A stretch of 64,000 bases of DNA from Myxococcus sp. RHSTA-1-4 (lineage in GTDB: Bacteria > Myxococcota > Myxococcia > Myxococcales > Myxococcaceae), in contig NZ_JAIQDG010000015.1 of the NCBI RefSeq assembly GCF_020037125.1, positions 62,001 to 126,000 of the forward strand. Reading direction: 5' to 3'. Numbering within the stretch: position 1 is the stretch's first letter; every line of letters starts with the position of its first letter. The notes under the pieces were generated by a model that worked only from the letters and a program-made list of their open reading frames with translations, did not search any database and had not been told where the DNA came from. This document shows, in pieces, positions 16,759 to 25,498 of this stretch. A program made the position numbers and the translations under genes.

Positions 16759-16848
16759 TCAGGGCACGAGCTCTCCCGTTGTCACCGGTGCATTGCAGGC
16801 GGCCTTCAGCGCCTGGACGTGAGTCGCGAAGGTGGCCGTGCCGTTCAT
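16759..16848 (-). CDS. Possible 29-residue peptide gene coupled to the EamA transporter
   Basis: Directly after the transporter stop the sequence ATGA (16848-16845) opens a 29-codon frame beginning MNGTATFATHVQALKAAC and ending in GELVP before TGA at 16761-16759. The composition is protein-like and the start overlaps the transporter stop exactly as in coupled genes. It may be a genuine small protein or the in-frame remnant of a longer gene. I do not recognise it. Short length makes chance a real possibility. Confidence 0.3.
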   Translation of the reverse strand: MNGTATFATHVQALKAACNAPVTTGELVP

Positions 16849-17780
16849 GCGAGCTGCGAGGACGAGCCGCGCTGGAGGGGCACGCTGGGGGCTCGCGTGG
16901 CCGGAGCGCGGTTGACGAGCACCACGCCGGTGAACACCAGCATCAACGCGGGCCAGAACAGCACACCCAGCCGCTCGCCGAACACGATGGCCCCCGCGAG
17001 CACACCGGTCACCGCGATGACGTAGCCCACCTGGCTGAAGGCGACGCTCCCGGCGGCCCGCTGCAGCGCGGAGCCGGCGACGTTGGCGAGGACCGTGACG
17101 AGGACGAGCAGCGCCAGCAGGGCCCAGGTGGTGCCTGCCCCCATCTCCAAGGCGCGGGGAGCCCCTCGCACTCCGAGGAACAGGGGGACCAGCACGATGG
17201 ACTGCATCAGCAGCGTGCCCGCCGCGGCCGCGGGCGCGCCCAGGCCCCGTGGCCAGTGGCGTGAGCGGTAGACGTTGCCGGCCGCCAGCAGGACCGGCAC
17301 GCCGAGCGCGGCCACGAGCGCCAGTGCCTGTTCCCCGCCGACCGCCTGCACCCGTGGGCCCTGCACCAGCGCCACGCCGAGCATGCCCAGCCCCGTGCCG
17401 GCCATGACCGTGGGCGCTGGAAGGCGACGGTCCAGCGCGGCGTTGAAGAGCGAGGTGAACACCGGGGAGAGCGTGACCATCAGGGTGAAGACGCCCGCCG
17501 GGATTCGTGCGAGCACCCAGTTTCCCAGCACGTTGGACGCGAGCACGGCGATGAGCGCCGAGATTGCGAAGTAGCGCAGCGTGGAGGGCGCCATCGGCAC
17601 GCGGCCGCCGCGCAGCAGCAGCACACCACCCAGCACGGCCGCGGCCCCGCCCACCTGGAAGAGGGAGACCGTGGCGGCCGCGAAGCCCCTGGACATCAGC
17701 ACCTTGCTGACCACGTACCCGGTGGCGAGGAGGCCGCCGGAGGCGAGCGTGAGGAGGAGGCGCTGCAAGGAGGGCTTCAC
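16845..17780 (-). CDS. EamA/DMT-family transporter
   Basis: 311 residues from GTG 17780, preceded by AAAGGAA at suitable spacing. The open frame upstream of this has no membrane character. The protein is built almost entirely of hydrophobic helices, about ten, in two EamA repeats. Examples are LLLTLASGGLLATGYVVSKVLM at the start, VFTLMVTLSPVFTSLFNAALD at the end of repeat one, and VAFSQVGYVIAVTGVLAGAIVFGE in repeat two. Members export amino acids, metabolites or drugs across the inner membrane. The substrate here is unknown. A LysR gene is divergently transcribed 86 bp away, a common arrangement for regulated exporters. Confidence 0.9.
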   Translation of the reverse strand: MKPSLQRLLLTLASGGLLATGYVVSKVLMSRGFAAATVSLFQVGGAAAVLGGVLLLRGGRVPMAPSTLRYFAISALIAVLASNVLGNWVLARIPAGVFTLMVTLSPVFTSLFNAALDRRLPAPTVMAGTGLGMLGVALVQGPRVQAVGGEQALALVAALGVPVLLAAGNVYRSRHWPRGLGAPAAAAGTLLMQSIVLVPLFLGVRGAPRALEMGAGTTWALLALLVLVTVLANVAGSALQRAAGSVAFSQVGYVIAVTGVLAGAIVFGERLGVLFWPALMLVFTGVVLVNRAPATRAPSVPLQRGSSSQLA

Positions 17781-17866
17781 GGCGGCGTTCCTTTCATCGA
17801 GACGCCACCAGCGTATGGGCCCGACGGGCTCGGAGCAGCGTGCCGTTGGAGTTAGACTGTTTCCCC

Positions 17867-18808
17867 ATGTCAACAATCCCCGCTCATCCGGTTCCGGGGC
17901 CGGACCTCGTGGGCCTCGTGGCCTTCATGCGCGTGGCCGAGCTGGGCAGCTTCGTCCGCGCGAGTGAGGCCCTCGGCCTGTCGAAGGCGGCGGTGAGCAA
18001 GCATGTCGCCGCGCTGGAGCGCCGGCTCGGCACGCGCCTGCTTCATCGGACGACGCGCCGGCTGAGCCTGACCGAGGCGGGGCAGGTCTACCTGCGCCAC
18101 GCACAGGCGGCGTTCGCCGAGGCGCGCGCCGCGGAGGCCGCGGTCGCAGGGACCCAGCGCGAGCCGCACGGCCGCCTCCGGGTGACGGCGCCAATGTCCT
18201 TCGGCCTCCTGCACGTGGCCCCACGGCTGGCGTCCTTCCTCGCGCGCCATCCGCGGGTCGACGTCGACCTGCAGCTCGATGACCGGATGCGGGACCTGGT
18301 GACGGAGCGCCACGACCTGGCCATCCGCATTGGCCGGCTGGCGCGCTCCAGCCTGGTGGCGCGCCGGCTCGCGACCAGCCGCGTGGTGCTGTGCGCGGCC
18401 CCGGCCTATCTCGCGCGGCATGGCCGTCCGGAGCACCCCAACGAGCTGTGCCGTCACGCGTGCCTCCACTTCAGCCTCGCGGCGCAGGGCCGTGCCTGGG
18501 AGCTGCGGCGGCGGGACGAGGTGGTGCGCATCGCCATCAACGCCCGGCTCGAGGCGGACTCGAGCCTCGCGCTCAAGGCCGCCGCGCTCGCCGGCGCGGG
18601 AATCGTGCGCATCCCCGAGTTCGCCATTGGAGACGAGCTGCGGCAGGGCGCGTTGGAGGAGCTGCTGCCCGAATGGCGCCTGGAAAGCCTCGACGTGCAG
18701 GCGGTGATGCCCGAGCGCCGCTACGTGCCGGCCAAGGTGCGTGCCTTCATCGACTTCTTCGCACAGGCCTGGAGCGCATCCCCCGGCTGGGTCCAGAAGG
18801 CCGGGTGA
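17867..18808 (+). CDS. LysR-family transcriptional regulator, divergent from EamA transporter
   Basis: 313 residues from ATG 17867. The N-terminal helix-turn-helix reads VGLVAFMRVAELGSFVRASEALGLSKAAVSKHVAALERRLG, followed by TRLLHRTTRRLSLTEAG, the standard LysR DNA-binding domain. Residues ~100-300 are the periplasmic-binding-like effector domain (GRLRVTAPMSFGLLHVAPRL). The family usually binds the shared intergenic region and responds to a metabolite linked to the target, here most simply the divergent EamA transporter. The subgroup resembles those near amidases and hydrolases, and an amidase follows downstream. Confidence 0.92.
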   Translation: MSTIPAHPVPGPDLVGLVAFMRVAELGSFVRASEALGLSKAAVSKHVAALERRLGTRLLHRTTRRLSLTEAGQVYLRHAQAAFAEARAAEAAVAGTQREPHGRLRVTAPMSFGLLHVAPRLASFLARHPRVDVDLQLDDRMRDLVTERHDLAIRIGRLARSSLVARRLATSRVVLCAAPAYLARHGRPEHPNELCRHACLHFSLAAQGRAWELRRRDEVVRIAINARLEADSSLALKAAALAGAGIVRIPEFAIGDELRQGALEELLPEWRLESLDVQAVMPERRYVPAKVRAFIDFFAQAWSASPGWVQKAG

Positions 18809-18945
18809 GGTCCCTGTCCTACGCTGCGCACCCGAGTGCTCCCGAGGGGCGCCTTCTGCCAGGCGAGCGGTAGCTCGTCCCCGGGCGTGCGTGCGCTTCA
18901 GTCGGGACTGTTCCTGGCCTACCCGGCCACGCTAGGAATGGCGCC

Positions 18946-20337
18946 ATGGCTGCGTTCCATGAAATGGCGGCGACCCGGCTCGCCGCGCTCATCCGGACCG
19001 GCGAGGCCTCCAGCCGTGAGGTGGTGGAAGCCCATCTGGCGCGCATCGAGGCGGTGAACGGACGTGTCAACGCGGTCACCGTCGTGCTCGCCGATGAAGC
19101 GCTGGCGGCCGCCGACCGGGCCGACCGCGTGCGCCGCTCAGGAGGGCCAATGGGCGCGCTTCATGGCGTGCCCTTCACGGTGAAGGAGAACCTGGACTGC
19201 CTGGGCACGGCCACCACGCACGGCGTTCGCGCGCTGAGCGGCGCTCTGCCATACCTGGACGCACCGGCCGTCGCGCGAATGAAGGCCGCCGGAGCCATTC
19301 CGATTGGGCGCACGAACCTGTCGGAGATGGGCCTTCGGCTGTGCACGGACAATCCGCTGCGAGGTCGCACGCGGAACCCGTGGAACCCGCGCCTCACGGC
19401 TGGAGGCTCCAGCGGGGGAGACGCGGCCGCGGTGGCAACCGGGATGACGCCGCTGGGGCTGGGGACGGACATGGGCGGTTCGCTTCGTGTTCCCGCGCAC
19501 TGCTGCGGCGTGGCGGCGTTGAAGCCGACCACCGGCCGCATCCCCCACGCGGCCTCGCTGCCTCCCCATGACCACGGAATGTCGGGGCAGGCCATGCTGG
19601 CGCCGGGGCCGGTCTCCCGGTCCGTGGCGGACCTCAGGCTGTGCCTGTCTGTCATGGCGGGCCGCGACATTCGAGACCCGCGCTCCGTGGACGTGGCGCT
19701 CGTGGGCGCGCCACCGGAGGAGCGCCGGGCGGCGCTGGTCACCCGGGTGCCCGGAGCCACGATTCCACCGGAGAGCCTGGAGGCCATCCAGAGGGCAGGG
19801 GAGCTGCTGGCGGCCGCGGGCTGGACCGTCGAACACGCGGTGCCACCGGAGGTGCCGCGCGTGGGAGAGGTGTGGCACAAGCTGGTCGCCACGGACCTGT
19901 CCGCGGTGATGCCGATGGTGCAGCCTGTCGTGTCCCCGGCCCTCTTCGAGCACGTGATGCGCATGTGCCGGACGGCGAAGCTCCACGAGAGCCCGAACAA
20001 TCGCATCCACGAGGAGCGGTCGCGCCTGATGCGGGCATGGTCCGGGTTCCTGGCGGAGTACCCCGTCATGGTCGGGCCGAACCTGACCGTCGCGCCATGG
20101 CCGGTGGACGCCGACCTGGACCCCGAGGCCGGCATCGAGTTCCTGAAGCAGGCGACGTGGTGCGTGCTCCCCGGCAACGCGCTGGGCCTGCCCGTGGTTG
20201 CCCTCCCCATGGGCCTCTCCGGTGGCCTGCCGACCAGCATCCAGGTTTATGCGGACCTGTGGCGGGAGGACCTGTGTCTGGACGCGGCGGAAGTCATCGA
20301 GCAGGGGTCGCGCATGCCCCTGCCCGTCGAGCCGTGA
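18946..20337 (+). CDS. Amidase-signature family amidase
   Basis: 463 residues. The amidase-signature triad is present: Lys80 in FTVKEN, a Ser in GGSSGG (155/156), and nucleophile Ser179 in GTDMGGSLR. The glycine/serine-rich stretch between is intact. The usual GTDTGGS has Met in place of Thr, which is tolerated in the family. It hydrolyses a carboxylic amide of unknown identity. GatA is unlikely because no gatB or gatC is near and the C-terminus ends in a catabolic-amidase-like block (VLPGNALGLPVVALPMG). There is no signal peptide. It converges with the serine hydrolase gene. Confidence 0.9.
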   Translation: MAAFHEMAATRLAALIRTGEASSREVVEAHLARIEAVNGRVNAVTVVLADEALAAADRADRVRRSGGPMGALHGVPFTVKENLDCLGTATTHGVRALSGALPYLDAPAVARMKAAGAIPIGRTNLSEMGLRLCTDNPLRGRTRNPWNPRLTAGGSSGGDAAAVATGMTPLGLGTDMGGSLRVPAHCCGVAALKPTTGRIPHAASLPPHDHGMSGQAMLAPGPVSRSVADLRLCLSVMAGRDIRDPRSVDVALVGAPPEERRAALVTRVPGATIPPESLEAIQRAGELLAAAGWTVEHAVPPEVPRVGEVWHKLVATDLSAVMPMVQPVVSPALFEHVMRMCRTAKLHESPNNRIHEERSRLMRAWSGFLAEYPVMVGPNLTVAPWPVDADLDPEAGIEFLKQATWCVLPGNALGLPVVALPMGLSGGLPTSIQVYADLWREDLCLDAAEVIEQGSRMPLPVEP

Positions 20338-20346
20338 GGGACGCCG

Positions 20347-20361
20347 GGCCCGTCACGGGCC
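20347..20361. terminator. Short hairpin at the convergent amidase/serine hydrolase ends
   Basis: GGCCCG (20347-20352), TCA loop, CGGGCC (20356-20361). It sits between two convergent stops (20337 and 20353) and partly overlaps the last codons of the serine hydrolase. It is short, so only a weak terminator candidate. Confidence 0.35.
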
Positions 20362-21603
20362 GTACACCGCGTCCCGCACGTCCGTCGTGAACCGGCCGGT
20401 CATGCCCTCGAACGTGGTGTTGGTCAGGGCCACCACCGTGAGGCCCTTCGCCCGGTCGATGAACCAGTTGTGGCCATAGGCGCCGCCCCACTGCATGGTG
20501 CCGGCCGACTGGGGGCTGCGGGCGGACGCCGGGTCGACCAGCACCGCGCCCGCATAGCCGAATCCCCAGCCCGGCCCCTGGGTCTGCGCCTCGGGGCCCA
20601 CGTGGGCCTTGAACATGGACGCGACGGTGTCCGGCCGCAGGAGGCCGCCATTGCCGCGCAGCGCCTCGAGCAGCGCGAGGACGTCATCGGCCGTACCCGC
20701 CATGCCAGCGCCGCCGGATGGATGGGCCCGGGCGTCGAGCAGGCGGCCGGGGACGAAGCGGACCTGCGCGCCGTTGAACGCCACCGAGTGCTCGGCGCCC
20801 ATGCGCTGAGGGCGCGGCTCTCCGTCGCCATAGGGCGTCGCGAGCCGGCGCCGGTCCACCACCGAGAACGCGGTGTCCTTCATGCCCAGCGGCGCGGTGA
20901 CCAGCTCCTTCACCGCGTCGGGCAGCGGCTTGCCGGCTGCCCTGGCCACCACGGCTCCCAGCACGTCGGTCGCCATCGAGTAGCCCCAGCGCGTCCCCGG
21001 CGGGGACGACAGCGGCGCCGCGGCGAGGCGGCGCAGGTTCTCTTCGAGGCTGAGGTCCGGGCGGTCCAGGCCGCTCGACACGCCCAGCCGGTGGTAGGGG
21101 CCGTCGGCAGGCTCCAGGAAGTCGTACGTCAGGCCCGCCGTGTGGGTCAGCAACTGGTGGAGGGTGATGGCCGGCGAGGTGCCGTCGGGCCCCTTGGGCT
21201 GGAACCCGGGCAGCCACCGCGTCACCGGGTCATCGAGGCGAAGCCGGCCCTGCTCCACGAGCCGCATGGCGGCCGTGGCGACGAACGGCTTGGTGACCGA
21301 GGCGAGCAGGAAGATGGCGTCCTGCCGCATCGGCGTGCGTGCCTCCCGGTCGGCGAAGCCCGCGGCGCGGCGGTAGACGACCTGGCCGTCGCGTGCCACG
21401 AGGACCACGGCGCCGACGATGCGCTGCTCGGCGATGGCGCGCTCGATGGCGGCATCCAGGCGCGCGGCCAGCGCCGCCTCCGTGGAGGCCGGCCCCGCGG
21501 CACGGGCCGCCGGGGTGTGGGTGGGAGGAGTGCCCGCGGCGGCAGCGGGGCTGGCCGCCGAAACGGCGATACCAGAGGCGAGGGTCAGGGTCTTGAGCTT
21601 CAC
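20353..21603 (-). CDS. Secreted serine hydrolase of the class C beta-lactamase/esterase family
   Basis: 416 residues with an Ala-rich signal peptide (LASGIAVSAASPAAAAG). The nucleophile motif SxxK is S102-V-T-K105 in FLLASVTKPF. A Tyr motif appears as WGYSMATDVLG (YSM rather than YAN), typical of EstB-like esterases and D-aminopeptidase relatives rather than true beta-lactamases. The third region is GGAYGHNWFID. It is probably exported and acts on esters, amides or cell-wall-related substrates. A LysR regulator gene starts 116 bp away in the opposite direction, reminiscent of ampC/ampR, and may control it. Confidence 0.88.
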   Translation of the reverse strand: MKLKTLTLASGIAVSAASPAAAAGTPPTHTPAARAAGPASTEAALAARLDAAIERAIAEQRIVGAVVLVARDGQVVYRRAAGFADREARTPMRQDAIFLLASVTKPFVATAAMRLVEQGRLRLDDPVTRWLPGFQPKGPDGTSPAITLHQLLTHTAGLTYDFLEPADGPYHRLGVSSGLDRPDLSLEENLRRLAAAPLSSPPGTRWGYSMATDVLGAVVARAAGKPLPDAVKELVTAPLGMKDTAFSVVDRRRLATPYGDGEPRPQRMGAEHSVAFNGAQVRFVPGRLLDARAHPSGGAGMAGTADDVLALLEALRGNGGLLRPDTVASMFKAHVGPEAQTQGPGWGFGYAGAVLVDPASARSPQSAGTMQWGGAYGHNWFIDRAKGLTVVALTNTTFEGMTGRFTTDVRDAVYGP

Positions 21604-21719
21604 GGCGGGAGGTCCTTTCGGGTGACGACCGGGATTCGCTGGCTCAAACTACGAATCGGAATTGCCAACCGGAAGGCACATGATTTCGGAGCACTTCATA
21701 CCTGGAGTCGTGAATCGCC

Positions 21720-22676
21720 ATGAGGAACATGCAGGGACTGATTTCCTTCGTCGAGACGGCGCTGGGCGGAAGCTTCACGGCGGCCGCGGCGAAGCTGGGC
21801 GTCACCCCCGCGGCCGTGGGCAAGAACGTGATGCGGTTGGAGCAGGAGCTGGGCGTGCGCCTCTTCAACCGGACCACGCGCCGGCTGCGGCTCACCGCGG
21901 AGGGCGAGGCATTCTTCGCCGAAGCCGGTGATGCCCTGCGGCGCCTCGACGAGGCGGTGGACACCATCCGCGGCGCCGCGGTGGAGCCGGCCGGGCGCGT
22001 GCGCATCTCCAGCGGCATCTCCTTCGGCCGCCGCTTCGTGTTGCCCCTGCTGCCACGACTGGCGCAGCGTTACCCGCGGCTGCACGTGGAGCTCAGCCTC
22101 GACAACCGGATGGTCGACCTGGTCGCCGAGGGCTACGACATCGCGGTGCGTGGCGGCGTGATGAACGACTCCAGCCTCGTGGTGCGCCGCATCTGCGACC
22201 TCCAAAGCGTGCTGGTGGCCTCACCCGCGTACCTGCGCAAGCACGGCGTTCCCGCCACGCCCGCAGACCTCGCCTCCCATCGCCTGCTCGGCCTGCGCTT
22301 CGTCTCGGGGGAGGTGGCGCCCTGGCGCTTCCGCAAGCCGTCGGGCCGCGGCTTCTTCGACTGGGATCCGCCGGCCCAGGTGTGGACCTCGGACCCCGAC
22401 TCCTTCGTCGAGCTGGCCGCCGCCGGCGAAGGCATCTGCCAGGCGGCGCTGCTGCATGCCGCGCCGCTCCTGCGCGCCGGCCAGCTGCGCCTCGTGCTGC
22501 ATGGCCAGTATGACCCCGGGCAGCGCCAGATGGTGCTGTGCTACCCGCACCGGCAGCTGCTCAGCAAACGGGTACGCGTGGTGGCCGATGCGCTGTGGGA
22601 AGGCCTGTCGGCGCAGCCGGACCTGGGGCTCGAGCCGAAGGCGATACCGCGCGCGTGGTGCGCGGAAGCGGGCTGA
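21720..22676 (+). CDS. LysR-family regulator, divergent from serine hydrolase
   Basis: 318 residues. The helix-turn-helix is GLISFVETALGGSFTAAAAKLGVTPAAVGKNVMRLEQELG, followed by VRLFNRTTRRLRLTAEG. The effector domain starts near residue 90 (GRVRISSGISFGRRFVLPLLPRL). The C-terminus has AAAGEGICQAALLHAAPLLRAGQLRLVL, typical of the LysR subgroup that includes regulators of short-chain dehydrogenases and hydrolases. Divergent placement suggests regulation of the serine hydrolase. A second Met at codon 4 is an equally possible start. Confidence 0.92.
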   Translation: MRNMQGLISFVETALGGSFTAAAAKLGVTPAAVGKNVMRLEQELGVRLFNRTTRRLRLTAEGEAFFAEAGDALRRLDEAVDTIRGAAVEPAGRVRISSGISFGRRFVLPLLPRLAQRYPRLHVELSLDNRMVDLVAEGYDIAVRGGVMNDSSLVVRRICDLQSVLVASPAYLRKHGVPATPADLASHRLLGLRFVSGEVAPWRFRKPSGRGFFDWDPPAQVWTSDPDSFVELAAAGEGICQAALLHAAPLLRAGQLRLVLHGQYDPGQRQMVLCYPHRQLLSKRVRVVADALWEGLSAQPDLGLEPKAIPRAWCAEAG

Positions 22677-22748
22677 TGCCGGGGGCCCTCGAATGTCAGA
22701 CCCGGCACGTATGGTTCTCCTCGTCGCCACACACGAGGGGGCCACACG

Positions 22749-23843
22749 ATGGGCACGTCAGTCATTGATAACCGCGTCGAGATCGTCTTCAGCTTCGATA
22801 CCACCGGCAGCATGTATCCGTGTCTCGCGCAGGTGCGGAAGAAGCTGCGGGGCACCGTGTCCCGGCTGATGAAGGAGATTCCCGGCATCCGCATCGGCAT
22901 CATCGCGCACGGGGACTACTGCGATGCGGGCTCCACCTATGTGACGAAGGTGCTGGACCTGACGGACGACGAGAACGCCGTCGTGCGCTTCGTGGAGCGG
23001 GTGGGGCAGACGGGCGGCGGTGACGCGCCGGAGTGCTACGAGCTGGTGCTGCGCGAGGCGCAATCCCTCTCATGGACGGCGGGGTACACGCGCGCGTTCG
23101 TCCTGATTGGCGATGACGTGCCGCACGCGCCGAACCAGAACCCCAAGAAGCTGGACTGGCGCAAGGAGGTGGACGCGTTGGGGAAGATGGGCGTGCCGGT
23201 GTACGGGGTGCAGGCGCTGGCGCGCCGCCACGCGACGGCCTTCTACAAGGAGCTGGCGGAGAAGTCGGGCGGCTTCCACCTGAGCCTGGACCAGTTCGCC
23301 CACGTCACCGACATGCTGCTGGCCATCTGCTACAAGCAGTCGTCGGACGCGCAGCTCCAGGCCTACGAGGCGGAGGTGGTGAAGGAGGGCCGCATGAGCC
23401 GCGGTCTGAATGCCATCTTCAGCACGATGCTCAAGCGCGTGACGCCGTCCATCTTCGGGGAGGCGGACCTGCGCGCCGTGCCGCCGGGCCGGTTCCAGGT
23501 GCTGGACGTGGACCGTGCCATGCCCATCAAGGAGTTCGTGCAGGAGAACGGCCTGAGCTTCAAGACGGGCCGCGGCTTCTACGAGTTCACCAAGACGGAG
23601 ACCATCCAGGGCCACAAGGAGGTGGTGCTGATGGACCGGAAGACGGGCGACCTCTACAGCGGCGAGCGGGCCCGGGAGATGCTCGGGCTGCCGCCGGGCG
23701 AGACGGTGCGCATCCGTCCCGCCAGCCTGGAGAAGTACGTCGTCTTCGTGCAGAGCACTTCGGCCAACCGCAAGCTGATGGGCGGCTCGAAGTTCCTCTA
23801 CGAGGTGGAGGACTGGGACGGTGGGAAGGCCGCCGCGGCGTAG
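22749..23843 (+). CDS. vWA-domain protein of unknown function
   Basis: 364 residues, no signal peptide, so cytoplasmic. Residues ~8-200 form a von Willebrand factor A domain with the MIDAS motif FDTTGSM (Asp17) and a second metal-site segment TGGGDAPECYE. After a short helical linker, residues ~225-360 form a separate C-terminal domain (MPIKEFVQENGLSFKTGRGFYEF, then KEVVLMDRKTGDLYSGERAREMLG) that I do not recognise. vWA proteins of this type usually mediate metal-dependent protein contacts, sometimes with AAA+ ATPases, but none is adjacent. It is flanked by a LysR gene and a methyltransferase with no evident link. Confidence 0.8.
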   Translation: MGTSVIDNRVEIVFSFDTTGSMYPCLAQVRKKLRGTVSRLMKEIPGIRIGIIAHGDYCDAGSTYVTKVLDLTDDENAVVRFVERVGQTGGGDAPECYELVLREAQSLSWTAGYTRAFVLIGDDVPHAPNQNPKKLDWRKEVDALGKMGVPVYGVQALARRHATAFYKELAEKSGGFHLSLDQFAHVTDMLLAICYKQSSDAQLQAYEAEVVKEGRMSRGLNAIFSTMLKRVTPSIFGEADLRAVPPGRFQVLDVDRAMPIKEFVQENGLSFKTGRGFYEFTKTETIQGHKEVVLMDRKTGDLYSGERAREMLGLPPGETVRIRPASLEKYVVFVQSTSANRKLMGGSKFLYEVEDWDGGKAAAA

Positions 23844-23903
23844 CCGCCTCTTGAGGGCCGCCCTACCGCGGCCAGAAGAGCGCATACGAGAGAGTCCGCC
23901 ACC

Positions 23904-24785
23904 TCAGGCACTCGCTGCATCCTTCGGCTCGGCTGGCGCGGACGGCGCTCGGGCGCCGACCATCCAGCAGGCAGCGGTAAAACGGACTTCCGCTCCGTGC
24001 ACATAGGGCTCAAAAGCGGCGCGGACCGTTTCGATGACCTGGGTTCGAGTCCGGTCGTCCGCCTCGTGAAGAATCAGGCCGAGGGGACCGAGCCGGGTCA
24101 GGTAACGGACCAATCCCTTCTCGGGCAGGGTGCAGGCAACATCGATTGGCCGGATGTCGATCTCGTCCCAGCCGCTTTCCTCCAGGATGCGGTGGACCCG
24201 GCGCTGGTCCGCGAAGGCGAACTGCCCCGGCGCGTCCGGCCGGCGGGCAGGGAGGTTCGGCAGGAGCGGCGCCGCGGCGCGCTCGGCCGTTGTCATGAAC
24301 GGGTTTTCCGAAGGACTCCGCCAGGCGACGAACCGCAACTCGGCGTCGTCCCTGGCGGCACGCCTCAGGTTCGCAAAGGCCCGGACGAAGTCGCCGAAGA
24401 ACATGACGCCGAAGCGCGAAATGACCATGTCGAAGCTTGCGGGCTCGAAGGCGTGGTCTTGCGCGTTGGCGTGGATGAAGCTCGCCGGCGTGTCCTCCCG
24501 TTCGGCGCGGGCCCGGGCGGCGGTGAGCATCGGCTCCGAAATGTCGATGCCGACGCAACGGCCCTTCTCGCCGAGCAACCGCGCGACGGCGAGCGTTGTG
24601 CTGCCCGTACCGCAGCCGACGTCGAGCACCCGGTGCCCGGAGCCGGCGGAGACCGCTTCGACGAGCAGGTCTTCCAGCGGCTTGAACATCTGGTCGAGCA
24701 CCTGCTGGGTCTCGACCCAGGCGCGTCCGGAGTGGCCATTCCAAAGCTTCGTCTGCTCGTCATCGGTCTGGTGCGCGACACTCAT
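23904..24785 (-). CDS. Class I SAM-dependent methyltransferase
   Basis: 293 residues. The SAM-binding motif I is HRVLDVGCGTGSTTLAVA, motif II region CVGIDISEPML, with ANAQDHAFEPASFDMVISRFGVMFF following, a UbiE/COQ5-like small-molecule methyltransferase pattern. The substrate is not evident. It is divergent from a MerR-family regulator across a 75-bp gap that holds a sox-box-like palindrome, so it is probably that regulator's target. Confidence 0.88.
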   Translation of the reverse strand: MSVAHQTDDEQTKLWNGHSGRAWVETQQVLDQMFKPLEDLLVEAVSAGSGHRVLDVGCGTGSTTLAVARLLGEKGRCVGIDISEPMLTAARARAEREDTPASFIHANAQDHAFEPASFDMVISRFGVMFFGDFVRAFANLRRAARDDAELRFVAWRSPSENPFMTTAERAAAPLLPNLPARRPDAPGQFAFADQRRVHRILEESGWDEIDIRPIDVACTLPEKGLVRYLTRLGPLGLILHEADDRTRTQVIETVRAAFEPYVHGAEVRFTAACWMVGARAPSAPAEPKDAASA

Positions 24786-24834
24786 GGTCGTCTCCTTGGG
24801 CGTGCCTTCAAGAGTCGAAAGCCGTACTGTGCCA

Positions 24835-24852
24835 GTTCAAGTCAACTTGAGG
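24835..24852. promoter_or_regulatory. Sox-box-like operator between methyltransferase and MerR genes
   Basis: On the minus strand the 18 bases read CCTCAAGTTGACTTGAAC, matching 15 of 18 positions of the E. coli soxS SoxR site (CCTCAAGTTAACTTGAGG). The core TCAAGT-CA-ACTTGA (24837-24850) is a perfect inverted repeat. A minus-strand TTGACC (24856-24851) lies where a -35 element for the methyltransferase would be, so the operator falls in the long spacer, as usual for MerR-type activation. Confidence 0.65.
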
Positions 24853-24860
24853 TCAAGCGC

Positions 24861-25298
24861 GTGAGAGACCTGGACATCACTGAGGTGGCGCGGCGGTCCG
24901 GCGTTCCTGCCTCGACGCTGCGGTTCTATGAGGAAAAGGGGCTGATCTCCTCAATCGGCAGGCGGGGCCTGCGCCGTCTGTTCGAGCCAGGCGTGCTGGA
25001 ACGGCTGGCCCTGATCTCGCTGGGGCGCGCCGCCGGCTTCTCGCTCGAGGAGATCGCGCTGATGTTCGCGCCGGACGGGCGGCCGCGCATCGACCGGAAG
25101 AAACTCGCGGCCAAGGCGGAGGAGCTGGACAGGACGATCCGCAGACTCAGCTCCATGCGCGACAGCCTACGGCACGCCGCTGCCTGCCCCGCGCCGAGCC
25201 ACATGGAATGCCCCACCTTCCGCCGCATCCTGCGGGCCGCCGCGTCTGGAACGATTGGAGCGCGAAGGAAGAGGGTTCCGCAGCCACCGCGGAGCTAA
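24861..25298 (+). CDS. MerR-family transcriptional regulator, SoxR-like without complete Fe-S cluster motif
   Basis: 145 residues from GTG 24861, the start that gives the standard MerR N-terminus LDITEVARRSGVPASTLRFYEEKGLI. The wing RRGLRRLF and the dimerisation helix (RKKLAAKAEELDRTIRRLSSMRDSL) follow. The C-terminal segment CPAPSHMECPTFRR aligns with the SoxR cluster region but keeps only two Cys where SoxR has four, so a [2Fe-2S] cluster is unlikely. A thiol switch or other ligand is possible. A sox-box-like palindrome ends 9 bp before its start, arguing for control of both itself and the divergent methyltransferase. The frame is open far upstream but that is antisense to the methyltransferase. 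Confidence 0.85.
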   Translation: MRDLDITEVARRSGVPASTLRFYEEKGLISSIGRRGLRRLFEPGVLERLALISLGRAAGFSLEEIALMFAPDGRPRIDRKKLAAKAEELDRTIRRLSSMRDSLRHAAACPAPSHMECPTFRRILRAAASGTIGARRKRVPQPPRS

Positions 25299-25498
25299 CG
25301 CGCCGAACAGGTGAGCGCCATGGCGCTCCATGCTCCCTTGGCGACCGTTAGCGGGCCGGCTGAGCAGCGGGCGGCGCCTCGCCAGCTTCCGCCTTCTCAA
25401 ACACACTGACGGACGAGCAGTACCCCGGGCCGATGGCGGGTGAGCGGACCGTGGGAACCTTCGTGGCGAACTGCGCGCACGAGGGAAAGAAGGCCGTG

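Noticed and set aside
20353-21603. Antibiotic-resistance class C beta-lactamase with an AmpR-like regulator
   Set aside because: The Tyr motif is YSM rather than YAN and no KTG is clear, so esterase or peptidase is more likely despite the divergent LysR gene.
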